Origin: Lachnospiraceae bacterium
Lineage (GTDB): Bacteria > Bacillota > Clostridia > Lachnospirales > Lachnospiraceae
Assembly (NCBI GenBank): GCA_024403515.1
Contig: JAKSRS010000009.1
Location: 1 to 64,000 of the forward strand
Direction of reading: 5' to 3'
Length of the DNA: 64,000 nt
Shown: piece by piece, positions 25,577-33,960 of the stretch
Layout: the number at the start of each line of letters is the position of its first letter
Position numbering within the stretch: the first letter of the stretch is position 1
Position numbers and translations under genes: made by a program
Notes under the pieces: model-generated
Told to the model about the DNA's origin: nothing
Seen by the model: the letters and a program-made list of their open reading frames with translations, nothing else
Database searches by the model: none

Positions 25577-27016
25577 TTACAATGTATCAAAACGGCTTAC
25601 TTCAGTTTCAAGCTGCATTGATATTGATTTGTTTTTAGCACTCTGAGTAGTGATATTTGAAATGGCTCCAACAAGAGAAGTGATTTCGTTTGCAACGCTT
25701 GAAACACCGATTGCTGATTCTTCAACTGTTGTAGCAACGTTACTGATATTTTCAGACATTGAAGTCATTGTTGTGTCGATATCTGTTGCCTGACCTGCAA
25801 GGTCTGCAAGAATTGTACTTGCATTTTCTGAGTCAGAGCGGTAGTCGTTAATGATTTCTACGATTGTATCGTAATCTGAAAGTACTGTACCTTCTACAAA
25901 GTCAATCATTCCTGAAGCGTTATCTGATAACTGAGTAACAGCATCGATAACCTGCTGGCTGATAACCTGAATATCATTTGCTGTATTACGGCTGTTATCG
26001 GCAAGAACACGGATTTCTTCAGCAACAACTGCAAATCCCTTACCTGCTTCACCAGCTCTAGCTGCTTCAATTGAAGCGTTAAGTGCAAGTAAGTTGGTCT
26101 GGCTTGCGATGCTTAAGATATTTTCGGTAAGAGCACTAATCTGGCTAACTGACTTGGAACTTTCAACAGCTTCTTTTACCTTTACTTCCATATCCTTGAA
26201 AGCTGTTTCTGTATTCTTCTTGGCGTTAACTGCGTTCTTGTGGCTTCCTTCAGCCTTAGCCTTAACTGCAAGCATTTCTTCAGAAGAAGAACTTGCACTT
26301 GATTTCATACTGTTGATTGAATTTAGAATACCTGAAACGTCATTTGTAAGTGCCTGTAATGTAGCAGTGATTTCTTCCATGGAAGCTGCAAGCTGCTGGG
26401 TAGCTGCACTAACGTTTTCAGCATTTCTTGATGAATTATTGGCTTCATCATCTACAAGTAATGCTGCATCAGTAATGTTATCTGATGCATCTTTGATTTC
26501 TAACATTAATTTTTGTAATACTTCTACGAAATTATTGATACCGCCTGCAAGAGCACCGATTTCATCACGTGATGTAGTTTCGATTCTTGTTGTTAAATCT
26601 CCATGTCCTGAGTTGATGTCGTCAATTATTTTATCAAGGGCATCTTTTCCGACCTTGGCAGGTTTAACGATTCGATTATTTACAATAAACCAGAATACAA
26701 CGATAACAACAAGTAAGATTACAAGAGTAATCTGGTCAAATACATAAGTACCGGTGATGTTAATCATACTTCCGCGGGCTTTCTGGTTAATTGAGTCGAA
26801 GGCGGCCATAAGTCCATCGGAGTCCTGAGCTTCCGCACAGGAAATAGCAACCTGAGTTGCTTCCATAATGCCGGTATTTCGCCCTTTAATATTGTTGAGA
26901 GCGTTAAGGTTACTTATGATGATAAGAACGGCAACAACACCGATAACTCCCATCATGATCATAATTTCTCGTCTGAGGCTGGTTTTCCTTTTGGCTCGGT
27001 TATTTTTTTCTTTCAT
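25577..27016 (-). CDS. Methyl-accepting chemotaxis protein with a very small external domain
   Basis: Encodes 479 residues from the ATG at 27016 (GGAGG upstream). Membrane helix 1 is about residues 19-42, then only about 55 external residues, helix 2 at about 95-118, a HAMP-like region and a long signalling coiled coil with the hairpin tip around [23 protein letters not shown]. The external part is too small for a dCache or four-helix sensor. It may sense through the membrane or a partner protein. No che genes are near. Implies the organism is motile or signals through CheA. Confidence 0.92.
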   Translation of the reverse strand: MKEKNNRAKRKTSLRREIMIMMGVIGVVAVLIIISNLNALNNIKGRNTGIMEATQVAISCAEAQDSDGLMAAFDSINQKARGSMINITGTYVFDQITLVILLVVIVVFWFIVNNRIVKPAKVGKDALDKIIDDINSGHGDLTTRIETTSRDEIGALAGGINNFVEVLQKLMLEIKDASDNITDAALLVDDEANNSSRNAENVSAATQQLAASMEEITATLQALTNDVSGILNSINSMKSSASSSSEEMLAVKAKAEGSHKNAVNAKKNTETAFKDMEVKVKEAVESSKSVSQISALTENILSIASQTNLLALNASIEAARAGEAGKGFAVVAEEIRVLADNSRNTANDIQVISQQVIDAVTQLSDNASGMIDFVEGTVLSDYDTIVEIINDYRSDSENASTILADLAGQATDIDTTMTSMSENISNVATTVEESAIGVSSVANEITSLVGAISNITTQSAKNKSISMQLETEVSRFDTL

Positions 27017-27101
27017 TTTATCCTCCACACATAGCAATATTAAAAATATGCTATTATGCTACTTTATATTCATTAACGGATTGTTTAATGCATTGTCTAG
27101 A

Positions 27102-27130
27102 TTGACATTGTTGCAATGTCGGTGTAATAT
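27102..27130 (+). promoter_or_regulatory. degV promoter with an operator dyad between -35 and -10
   Basis: TTGACA (27102-27107), 17 bases, TAATAT (27125-27130). The perfect dyad GACATTG-ttg-CAATGTC (27104-27120) overlaps the -35 and fills most of the spacer, the position of a repressor site. The regulator is not identified. Confidence 0.75.
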
Positions 27131-27176
27131 AGTTTCGAATACGACATGTAAAAGAAAATAAAAACGGGGTGATATA

Positions 27177-28055
27177 ATGGCTAGAAGCGATAGTTTTATT
27201 ATTATGACTGACTCAGCAGGTGATCTTCCTTATGAATTTCTTGAAAAACAGAACGTTCCCTGCGTAGACTTAACATTCCTTTTTGAAAAGGCTGGAGACT
27301 CTTACAGAAATAGAGATCTTCCTACCAAAGAATTTTACAGAAGAGTTAGAGAAGGCGAAGTTGCCAAGACATCCGCTGCTAATCCTGAAGCTTTTACAGA
27401 AGAGTTTAAAAAAGCTTTAGATGCTGGCAAGGATATTTTATATTTAGGATTTGACTCAGCTATCAGTACAACTGTTAACTCAGCAAGAATTGCAGCTGAT
27501 GATATTTTGGATGACTATCCGGGAAGAAGAATCTTAATCGTTGATTCACTTTGTGCGAGTGCAGGTGAAGGTCTTTTAGTTGTTGAAACATTAAAGCAGT
27601 ACGATGCCGGAAAGTCTATTGATGAATGTTATGAATTCGCTATGAATTTAAAACCTTCAATTGCTCACAGATTTACTGTTGAAACACTTACATATTTACA
27701 AAGAGGCGGACGTGTAAGCGCTGCAAGTGCTTTTGCCGGAAACCTTCTTAATATTAAGCCTGTTTTACACATCGATGATGAAGGTAAGCTTATTCCTCTT
27801 GCCAAGGCAAGAGGACGTAAGAAATCTCTTGAAATGATTGCTGATGCATTTGGCGCAACAGTAGTTGATCCTGAAAACGGAACAATTATCATTTCTCAGG
27901 CAGATTCTATTGAAGATGCTGAGTACCTTGCAGCTATGTTAAAGGAAAGATACAATGCAACAACCGATATGATTACTGAAATCGGACCGGTTATCGGATC
28001 TCACGCAGGTCCCGGTACCATTGCACTTTTCTTCATTGCTAAGTCAAGAAAATAA
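27177..28055 (+). CDS. DegV family fatty-acid-binding protein
   Basis: Encodes 292 residues. Typical DegV: IMTDSAGDLPYEFLEKQNV at the N-terminus, KTSAANPEAF, the DSLCASAGEGLL segment, and the C-terminal GPVIGSHAGPGTIALFF. Family members bind long-chain fatty acids, and in some Firmicutes (FakB) present them to the kinase FakA. No fakA is in the window, so a FakB role is only possible. GGGGTGAT precedes the start. Single-gene unit. Confidence 0.93.
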   Translation: MARSDSFIIMTDSAGDLPYEFLEKQNVPCVDLTFLFEKAGDSYRNRDLPTKEFYRRVREGEVAKTSAANPEAFTEEFKKALDAGKDILYLGFDSAISTTVNSARIAADDILDDYPGRRILIVDSLCASAGEGLLVVETLKQYDAGKSIDECYEFAMNLKPSIAHRFTVETLTYLQRGGRVSAASAFAGNLLNIKPVLHIDDEGKLIPLAKARGRKKSLEMIADAFGATVVDPENGTIIISQADSIEDAEYLAAMLKERYNATTDMITEIGPVIGSHAGPGTIALFFIAKSRK

Positions 28056-28126
28056 CGCTTTGCGATAAGTCAGGGATGGTAAAAGATTGAGCCGCCCGCA
28101 GCAAGTTTTTGGATTTATATTAAAGA

Positions 28127-28178
28127 TAAAAGACTCGGATACTTTAGTGAAAAATCATTAAAGCACCCGAGTCTTTTA
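28127..28178 (+). terminator. Terminator of degV
   Basis: TAAAAGACTCGG/CCGAGTCTTTTA outer stem with a further nine-pair inner stem (CTTTAGTGA/TCATTAAAG, one G-U) and an AAAA loop. Confidence 0.85.
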
Positions 28179-28210
28179 AAATTTTTAAGTCTAAATCCTC
28201 GTAGGTTTTT

Positions 28211-28308
28211 ATTCTATAAGATTTTTATTCTATAAGATTTTTTATTCTATAAGATTTTTTATTCTATAAGATTTTTACTCTGAAAGATTTCTATTCTGAG
28301 AGTTTCCT
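28211..28308. repeat. Tandem 16-17 base repeats at the 3' end of the MocR-like gene
   Basis: Units begin at 28211, 28227, 28244, 28261, 28277 and 28293. The first four are ATTCTATAAGATTTTT with one extra T in two of them; the fifth is diverged, and the sixth is diverged further and lies within the final codons and stop of the minus-strand gene. The identity gradient points away from the gene, so the array seems to have grown from its last codons. Confidence 0.9.
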
Positions 28309-29376
28309 TTTCTTTCGACGAATTCTGTTTATATGTCTTTCAAAGTCTCCGTTTCTAAGTAAAGAGGCCAAAACGTACTGCTCTAGTAGGGCAACCGGGC
28401 AGGAATAAAAGCCCAGTTTTTCATTAAAACTTTCAACGATACTTTCAGGAAGAAGCATATATCCGATACGCATCGAAGGAGCTATGGTGTGCGAAAAGGT
28501 ATTTATATATATGACATTCCCACTTTCAGACATTGAAAAAAGCGAGTCCTCAGCCTTTTTGGATACTGTAAGTTCTGAGTCATAATTATCTTCAACTATG
28601 AAGCCTTTTCTTTCGTTTGCCCATTTAAGATACTCAAGCTTTTTGGATATTCCTACGGTTACACCGGAAGGGAAACTGTTAAAAGGTGTTACGTGTAAAA
28701 GACTTGCCCTTGTTTTACTTAAAAGTGTTGCAGGTATGCCCTCTGTGGTAAGAGAAAGCATGTCACATTCAAGTCCCAAAGCATTATATACCATTCTGAT
28801 TTTTTCATAAGAAGGGTCTTCAACGGCAACGATAGTATCTTTTCCAAAATACTGGGCAACAAGCCCGTAGAGGTATTCCGCTCCCGAACCTACAATTACC
28901 TGACTTGGTTTAACGCTTATGCCCCTGCTTCTTTGAAGGTAAGAACAGATTTCTTCTCTTAGTTCATATACACCGGCATTAGGGGATTTAACTAAAAGTT
29001 CATCATCGTAGTCGGTAAGAACCTTTCGCAAGGTCTTAGAAAGAACCGAAAAGGGGAATGTCCCTTTATTGCTTGAAATGTATTTTTTGGAAGGAGTCAG
29101 CGAATCTTTAAACTCCATAACTCCCTGAAAATCAGCCTTTTTGTAGATGACAAAATAGCCGCTTCGCTGTTTTGGTTGTATATAGCCTTCGTCACACAAA
29201 AGAGCATAAGTATGTTCAACTGTTATAAGACTAAGTCCGGTTTCAGCGGCGACCGTTCTTTTGGACGGAAGCTTGCTCATATATGGATAACTTTCGGATA
29301 TGATATCTGAAACTATCGCTTTATAAAGTTGAAGATATGCAGCCGTATCGCTTTTTTTGTCAATTTTATAGTTCAT
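28291..29376 (-). pseudogene. Truncated MocR-like regulator lacking the PLP lysine
   Basis: Encodes 361 residues; MocR proteins are usually about 450-480. Residues about 1-75 are a GntR-type winged helix (KLPSKRTVAAETGLSLITVEHTY), followed by a fold-type I aminotransferase-like domain (VIVGSGAEYLYGLV, VEDNYDSEL). In the active-site loop INTFSHTIAPSMRIGYM, His296 stands where the family has the PLP-binding Lys (TFSK). The protein ends RRKKRKLSE just where the C-terminal small domain should begin, about 90 residues short, and tandem repeats start at the stop. Either a decayed gene or a regulator that no longer needs PLP. The start has a good TTGGAG site. Confidence 0.75.
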
Positions 29377-29496
29377 TTATATCTCCAAGTTTAATCATTG
29401 GTCTTTTCCATTATAAGTATACCATAACATCAGGCATTTTTCGGTATTGTCGCTGCTTTTTCTTATTCTTTAGATTTCCTTATTTTCTTATTAACT

Positions 29497-29542
29497 CACT
29501 TTCTTTTGACCATAATACTATGCTAATATGCAAAAGAAAGTG
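29497..29542. promoter_or_regulatory. Perfect 12-base inverted repeat over the promoter of the VanZ-like gene
   Basis: CACTTTCTTTTG (29497-29508) and CAAAAGAAAGTG (29531-29542), 22 bases apart. Between the arms lies an extended -10, TGCTAATAT (29521-29529). CAAAAGAAAG is repeated directly at 29545-29554. Sits between the divergent MocR-like gene and the gene at 29566. Confidence 0.6.
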
Positions 29543-29565
29543 AACAAAAGAAAGGCAGTAATTCT

Positions 29566-29982
29566 ATGCGTGACGTACTTGTTAAAATCATGATGGACGT
29601 ATACAGAGTCCATGAACATATACTTAAATTAAACGATAAATACGAAGTCTATTTTTCGGATAAGCAGCTTCACTTTATAGTGATGGGACTTTTGGGAATG
29701 GCACTGGTTTTTATCGTTCATCCACTCTTTTTATATTTAGCCAAAAGAAAGAAAATTCTGACAATAACCTGGATTTATGTTTTTACACTTATTCTTGTAA
29801 TTACATTTGCCATTGAAATAGGCCAGAAGATTACGAAAACCGGTGTTATGGATTTTTACGATATAGTTTTTGGTGTGTTTGGCTTTTTCTTCATGTTTGG
29901 TGTCTTTGCCTTTGTAAGGGGAATAATAATCTTAATAGGTAGACTGATTACTTACATCTCTAAAAAAGGTGATGTTGAATAA
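29566..29982 (+). CDS. VanZ-like membrane protein
   Basis: Encodes 138 residues with three clear hydrophobic segments, at about 45-63, 70-90 and 100-130. The pattern LHFIVMGLLGM, then FAIEIGQKI and MDFYDIVFGVFGFF, follows the VanZ family, where an E-x2-Q and an Asp-rich turn are conserved. VanZ gives low teicoplanin resistance in enterococci, but most relatives have no known function. Divergent from the MocR-like gene; AAAGAAAGG precedes the start. A single gene; the assignment is moderate. Confidence 0.65.
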   Translation: MRDVLVKIMMDVYRVHEHILKLNDKYEVYFSDKQLHFIVMGLLGMALVFIVHPLFLYLAKRKKILTITWIYVFTLILVITFAIEIGQKITKTGVMDFYDIVFGVFGFFFMFGVFAFVRGIIILIGRLITYISKKGDVE

Positions 29983-30036
29983 TAATTTTTTTATAAAAAT
30001 AGACAATTTTGCTGGTTTTTTTCTTTTGGAATACGT

Positions 30037-30042
30037 TATAAT
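30037..30042 (+). promoter_or_regulatory. Possible -10 of the SPFH operon
   Basis: TATAAT about 70 bases before the SPFH start. No good -35 is at the usual distance. CAAATT/AATTTG arms follow at 30065-30084. Confidence 0.35.
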
Positions 30043-30114
30043 ATAAAGCGGAGTTAAAAAAATCCAAATTTTAGAGGGAATTTGAATTCTTTTAGTTGAA
30101 AGGAGAGTATAAAA

Positions 30115-31422
30115 ATGGGTCTTATTAAAGCAGCGCAGACAGCGCTTGGTTCAACACTCGCAGATCAGTGGAAGGAGTTCTTCTATTGTGATGCACTTCC
30201 TGTTAATGTTCTTGTTGCTAAAGGACAGAAGAGAATTGGAGGAAAATCATCAAATAAATACGGTAGCGATAACATCATTACTAATGGTTCCGGTATTGCA
30301 GTTGCAGACGGACAGGCAATGATTATCGTTGATCAGGGAAAGGTAGTAGAATTCTGTGCTGAACCCGGTGAATTTACATACGATGCATCTTCAGAACCCA
30401 GTATTTTTTCAGGAAACCTTGGAGAAAGCATTCTTGCAACCTTCAAGACAATGGGTAAGCGTTTTACAATGGGTGGCGATTCAGGAAAAGATCAGAGAGT
30501 TTACTACTTCAATACCAAGGAAATCCTTGATAACAAGTTTGGTACTCCCAATCCTATCCCTTTCCGTGTAGTTGACACTAGAGCTAACCTTGATATCGAT
30601 GTAGCAATCCGTTGCTCAGGTATCTTTACTTACATGATTGCAGATCCTATCAGATTCTACACAAATATTTGTGGAAACGTTGAAGGAAACTATACAAGAG
30701 ATAAACTTGATTCAACATTAAAGACTGAATTTATCGCAGCACTTCAGCCTGCTATGGCTAAGTTATCTGCTCTTGAAATTCGTCCTAACCAGATCATTAC
30801 ACACAACACAGATGTTGAAAACGCTTTAAACGAAGCTCTTTCACAGAAGTGGGGTGAGGCTAGAGGTCTTAAGGTTTGCAGCGTAGCCTTCGCTACAGTT
30901 ACTCTTCCTGATGAAGATGCTCAGCTTATTAAAGACGCTCAGCGTACAGCAATGCTTAAGGATGCTTCAATGGCAGGTGCAACATTAGTTGGTGCCAAGG
31001 CAGACGCTATGAAGATTGCAGCTGGAAACACAGCTGGTGCCATGACAGGCTTCTTAGGAATGGGAATGGCAGCTTCACAGGGTGGCGACGATGCAGCAGC
31101 ATTATATGCTTTAGGTCAGCAGCAGGCACAGGCTAATAAGGCAGCAGCTAACAGCTGGACATGCTCATGTGGTGCAACAGCCACAGGAAACTTCTGTCCT
31201 CAGTGTGGATTACCTAAGCCTGCACCCGTTGTAGGATGGACATGTTCATGTGGAGCAGTTAACCAGGGTAAGTTCTGTGCTAACTGTGGTTCACCCAAGC
31301 CCGCAGGAGCACCTCTTTACCAGTGCGATAAGTGTGGCTGGACACCTGAAGATCCTGCAAATCCTCCTAAGTTCTGCCCTGAATGCGGAGATGTTTTTGA
31401 TGAAAACGACATCAAGAAATAA
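30115..31422 (+). CDS. SPFH-domain protein with C-terminal zinc ribbons (YdjI-like)
   Basis: Encodes 435 residues, with no membrane helix at the N-terminus. Residues about 25-290 are the SPFH-type domain of the 'virion core'/YdjI group (EFFYCDALPVNVLVAKGQ, VDTRANLDIDVAIRCSG). An Ala/Gly-rich stretch (about 290-345) leads to three zinc ribbons: two near-identical repeats WTCSCGA..FC..CG.PKPA starting at Cys350, and a third different one ending DENDIKK. The next genes encode another zinc-ribbon protein and a TPM-domain protein, as in the Bacillus ydjFGHI locus (with PspA), a membrane-stress set. AAAGGAGAG precedes the start. Role in membrane stress is inference. Confidence 0.85.
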   Translation: MGLIKAAQTALGSTLADQWKEFFYCDALPVNVLVAKGQKRIGGKSSNKYGSDNIITNGSGIAVADGQAMIIVDQGKVVEFCAEPGEFTYDASSEPSIFSGNLGESILATFKTMGKRFTMGGDSGKDQRVYYFNTKEILDNKFGTPNPIPFRVVDTRANLDIDVAIRCSGIFTYMIADPIRFYTNICGNVEGNYTRDKLDSTLKTEFIAALQPAMAKLSALEIRPNQIITHNTDVENALNEALSQKWGEARGLKVCSVAFATVTLPDEDAQLIKDAQRTAMLKDASMAGATLVGAKADAMKIAAGNTAGAMTGFLGMGMAASQGGDDAAALYALGQQQAQANKAAANSWTCSCGATATGNFCPQCGLPKPAPVVGWTCSCGAVNQGKFCANCGSPKPAGAPLYQCDKCGWTPEDPANPPKFCPECGDVFDENDIKK

Positions 31423-31440
31423 TTATTAGTTTGTTTTTAA

Positions 31441-31473
31441 ACGGGCGTGCGATTTATCGTCACGCCCGTATTT
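31441..31473 (+). terminator. Intra-operon hairpin, probably a partial terminator
   Basis: ACGGGCGTG (31441-31449) pairs with CACGCCCGT (31461-31469), then ATTTTC. The T run is short, so part of the transcripts would continue into the next gene. Confidence 0.6.
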
Positions 31474-31494
31474 TCAATTATAAGGAGAATGAAA

Positions 31495-32577
31495 ATGGCA
31501 TTACAGGAATATAAATGTCCCTGTTGTGGCGGTGGAATAGAGTTTAACAGCGAAATCCAGAAGATGAAATGTCCTTATTGTGACACTGAATTCGAGATGG
31601 ATACACTGCGTTCTTTTGACGAAGAATTAAAGAACGATGCTCCTGATGAAATGAAATGGGAAACCACAGCAGGCTCTATGTGGAGTGAAGAAGAAAGCTC
31701 CAAAATGCGTGCCTACAGCTGCAAATCCTGCGGCGGTGAAATTATAGGTGAGGATACAACAGGTGCTATAGCCTGCCCTTATTGCGGAAATCCCGTTGTT
31801 ATGATGGAGCAGTTTAGCGGAACCTTAAAGCCTGACTATATTATTCCTTTCAAGCTTGATAAGCAGGCTGCTATGGACAGATATAATAAGCATCTTTCGG
31901 GAAAGAAGCTTCTTCCTAAAGTATTTAAGGAACATTCACATATTGAAGAAATTAAGGGTGTATACGTTCCTTTCTGGTTATTTGATGCCAAATCAAATGC
32001 AAGAATGAGATATAAAGCTACAAAGATAAGCTCATGGAGTGATTCTAAGTACAACTACACCAGAACAGATTACTTTAATGTAATTCGTGGTGGTGATGTT
32101 GAATTTGAACATGTACCTGTAGATGGTTCATCTAAGATGGACGATACATTAATGGAAGCCTTGGAACCTTTTGATTTTAAGGATGCTGTTTCTTTCCAGA
32201 CAGCATATCTTGCAGGTTATGTAGCTGATAAATACGATGTTGATGCCGATGCTAGCATTAACAGAGCCAATACCAGAGTTAAGACTAGTACTGAAATAGC
32301 TTTTAGAAATACTGTTACAGGTTACTCTTCAGTTAATACTGAGTATTCGACTGTAAGACTATCCAATGGTAAGGCTCAGTACGCGTTGTACCCGGTATGG
32401 CTTATGAATACTAACTGGAATGGAAATCAGTATGTATTTGCAATGAATGGTCAGACAGGTAAATTCGTTGGTGATTTACCTTGTGATAAGAGTTTGGCAA
32501 GCAAGGCATTTTTTAAAGCCTGCGGTATTGCCACAGCTGTAGTGTTTGCAATTCAGGCACTCATCTGGTTTTTGTAG
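31495..32577 (+). CDS. Double zinc-ribbon membrane-anchored protein (YdjG-like)
   Basis: Encodes 360 residues from the ATG at 31495; AAGGAG is seven bases upstream, and another ATG six bases earlier is too close. Two four-Cys ribbons, YKCPCCGGG..MKCPYCD and YSCKSCGGE..IACPYCG, occupy the first 100 residues. A middle region follows with VYVPFWLFDAKSNARMRYKA. The last 18 residues form a hydrophobic anchor. It resembles Bacillus YdjG, encoded with PspA and YdjH/YdjI. The ribbons face the cytoplasm if the tail is the only anchor. Function not established. Confidence 0.8.
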   Translation: MALQEYKCPCCGGGIEFNSEIQKMKCPYCDTEFEMDTLRSFDEELKNDAPDEMKWETTAGSMWSEEESSKMRAYSCKSCGGEIIGEDTTGAIACPYCGNPVVMMEQFSGTLKPDYIIPFKLDKQAAMDRYNKHLSGKKLLPKVFKEHSHIEEIKGVYVPFWLFDAKSNARMRYKATKISSWSDSKYNYTRTDYFNVIRGGDVEFEHVPVDGSSKMDDTLMEALEPFDFKDAVSFQTAYLAGYVADKYDVDADASINRANTRVKTSTEIAFRNTVTGYSSVNTEYSTVRLSNGKAQYALYPVWLMNTNWNGNQYVFAMNGQTGKFVGDLPCDKSLASKAFFKACGIATAVVFAIQALIWFL

Positions 32578-32589
32578 GGAGGTAGTAAG

Positions 32590-33351
32590 ATGAAAAAAGT
32601 ATTAACACTTGTCTGTGCCCTTGCACTGACACTTGGATTTTCACTTTCAGCATTTGCTTCACCTCAAAGACTTGTTGATGAAGCCAATCTTTTAACAGAC
32701 GCGCAGAAAAGTGAAGTAAGAAATGAACTTGACAGCATAAGTGCTGATTTAGGTATTGATGTTGTAGTTGTAACCGTAAAATCACTTAATGGAAAGACTG
32801 CTACAGCCTTTGCCGATGACTATTTTGATTACAATGGATATGGAATGGGTTCTGATAAGGACGGATGCCTTCTTTTGATATGTCCTGAGGAACGTGACTA
32901 TGCGATTTCTACCCATGGTATTTGCGAGAAGAAGTTTACTACGACTGCTTTAAATGAAATTGTAGATGTGATGCATCTTTCAGATGAAGATTTTCACTAT
33001 TCATTTATGACATATGCAAGCGAAGTTAAGTATCTTTATGAGGACGTAATGGCTAACGGTGGCAGAGGACCTTTTGGTTTGGCACGTAAGCTTGGCGTTT
33101 CACTTGTTATCGGTCTTATTGTAGGTTTAATAACTCTTGTAAGCTTAAAATCACAGCTTAAAAGTGTTGTCAGACAAAGCGGTGCATCAAGCTACACCAA
33201 GGAAGGAAGCTTCCATCTTACAGAGAACAGGGATTACTTCCTTTATTCTCAGACTACAAGAACTGAGATTCCTAAGAATGATTCCAATAACACTGGTTCA
33301 CATACTTCTTCATCAGGCCAGAGCCACGGTGGAGTAAGCGGTAAATACTAA
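32590..33351 (+). CDS. TPM-domain membrane protein (YdjH/YgcG-like)
   Basis: Encodes 253 residues. The signal peptide ends at AFA (about residue 23). Residues about 25-145 form a TPM domain (LVDEANLLTDAQKSEVRNEL, DVVVVTVKSL, GCLLLICPEERDYAIST), external. A membrane helix at about 160-185 follows (LVIGLIVGLITLVSL), then a cytoplasmic Ser/Gly/His-rich tail ending in GVSGKY. TPM proteins occur in photosystem repair and in YgcG-type envelope proteins. Twelve bases after the zinc-ribbon gene with GGAGG; a clear operon member. Confidence 0.88.
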   Translation: MKKVLTLVCALALTLGFSLSAFASPQRLVDEANLLTDAQKSEVRNELDSISADLGIDVVVVTVKSLNGKTATAFADDYFDYNGYGMGSDKDGCLLLICPEERDYAISTHGICEKKFTTTALNEIVDVMHLSDEDFHYSFMTYASEVKYLYEDVMANGGRGPFGLARKLGVSLVIGLIVGLITLVSLKSQLKSVVRQSGASSYTKEGSFHLTENRDYFLYSQTTRTEIPKNDSNNTGSHTSSSGQSHGGVSGKY

Positions 33352-33361
33352 GGAGGATATA

Positions 33362-33859
33362 ATGGCTAATAACAGTAAGACATTTTCTTTTGACAAGTTT
33401 GCTACATCTTTGGATGAACTTAAGGCGACAGTAAAATCAAACCTTACAGATCCTTTTGAAGTTGCAGCATTAAGCGTTATGGCTTTTTGTAACTACGAAA
33501 AAGATGTTGATTCAACTGTAGCTATGGTTAACTATTTAAAAGGACCACAGGAGCTTTCAGCTATGGACCTTTCTTTTATTAAAGAAAGACTTGTAGGTAA
33601 GTTCTATGTTCCCCGTTCCTTTTTTCAGGGAACATCTCCTGAGAATGATTACCAGCCTTCAAGCCCCTTAACTATTACAGTTTCAGATAATCCTTATTCA
33701 TATGGTGAGGAAAATTACGTTACATTATATTTAAAGTCTTCAGGTGCTGACTCAGAAAGACCTATTAAGCTTAGAAAGAAGGGCGACCAGTGGTTTTTGT
33801 GGCAGTTTTCTTTCCTTGCAGATATAAGAAAACCTGCTGCAGAAGATCCCTGGGCATAA
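33362..33859 (+). CDS. Unrecognised cytoplasmic protein, last gene of the SPFH operon
   Basis: Encodes 165 residues, with no signal peptide, membrane helix or cysteine cluster. The N-terminal half is helical (FDKFATSLDELKATVKSNL, EVAALSVMAFCNYEKDV). The C-terminal half is beta-rich (YGEENYVTLYLKSSGADSER, DQWFLWQFSFLADIRKP) and ends DPWA. I believe it belongs to a conserved Firmicute family found with SPFH/TPM genes, but cannot name it securely. Ten bases after the TPM gene with AAGGAGG; terminated by the hairpin at 33898. Confidence 0.8.
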   Translation: MANNSKTFSFDKFATSLDELKATVKSNLTDPFEVAALSVMAFCNYEKDVDSTVAMVNYLKGPQELSAMDLSFIKERLVGKFYVPRSFFQGTSPENDYQPSSPLTITVSDNPYSYGEENYVTLYLKSSGADSERPIKLRKKGDQWFLWQFSFLADIRKPAAEDPWA

Positions 33860-33897
33860 TGTTATATTGACTTAATCATATAATTGTGATAGTTTAT

Positions 33898-33934
33898 AAC
33901 GAGACTTATCCAAGCGGGTAGGTCTCGTTTTTAT
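33898..33934 (+). terminator. Terminator of the SPFH operon
   Basis: AACGAGAC/GTCTCGTT stem extended inward by G-U-containing pairs, with TTTTTA after it. Confidence 0.9.
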
Positions 33935-33960
33935 TTTTACTATGCGGATTGGAGTTAGTT

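Noticed and set aside
25906..26747. Long open frames opposite the chemoreceptor gene
   Set aside because: They are antisense shadows of the signalling coiled coil, with no start signals and low-complexity products.
28211..28308. CRISPR-like array
   Set aside because: The repeats abut without spacers, are only 16-17 bases, and no cas genes are near; it is a tandem slippage repeat.
33860..33960. yybP-ykoY manganese riboswitch before mntP
   Set aside because: Only about 100 bases separate the genes and most are the upstream terminator; no conserved riboswitch loops are visible.
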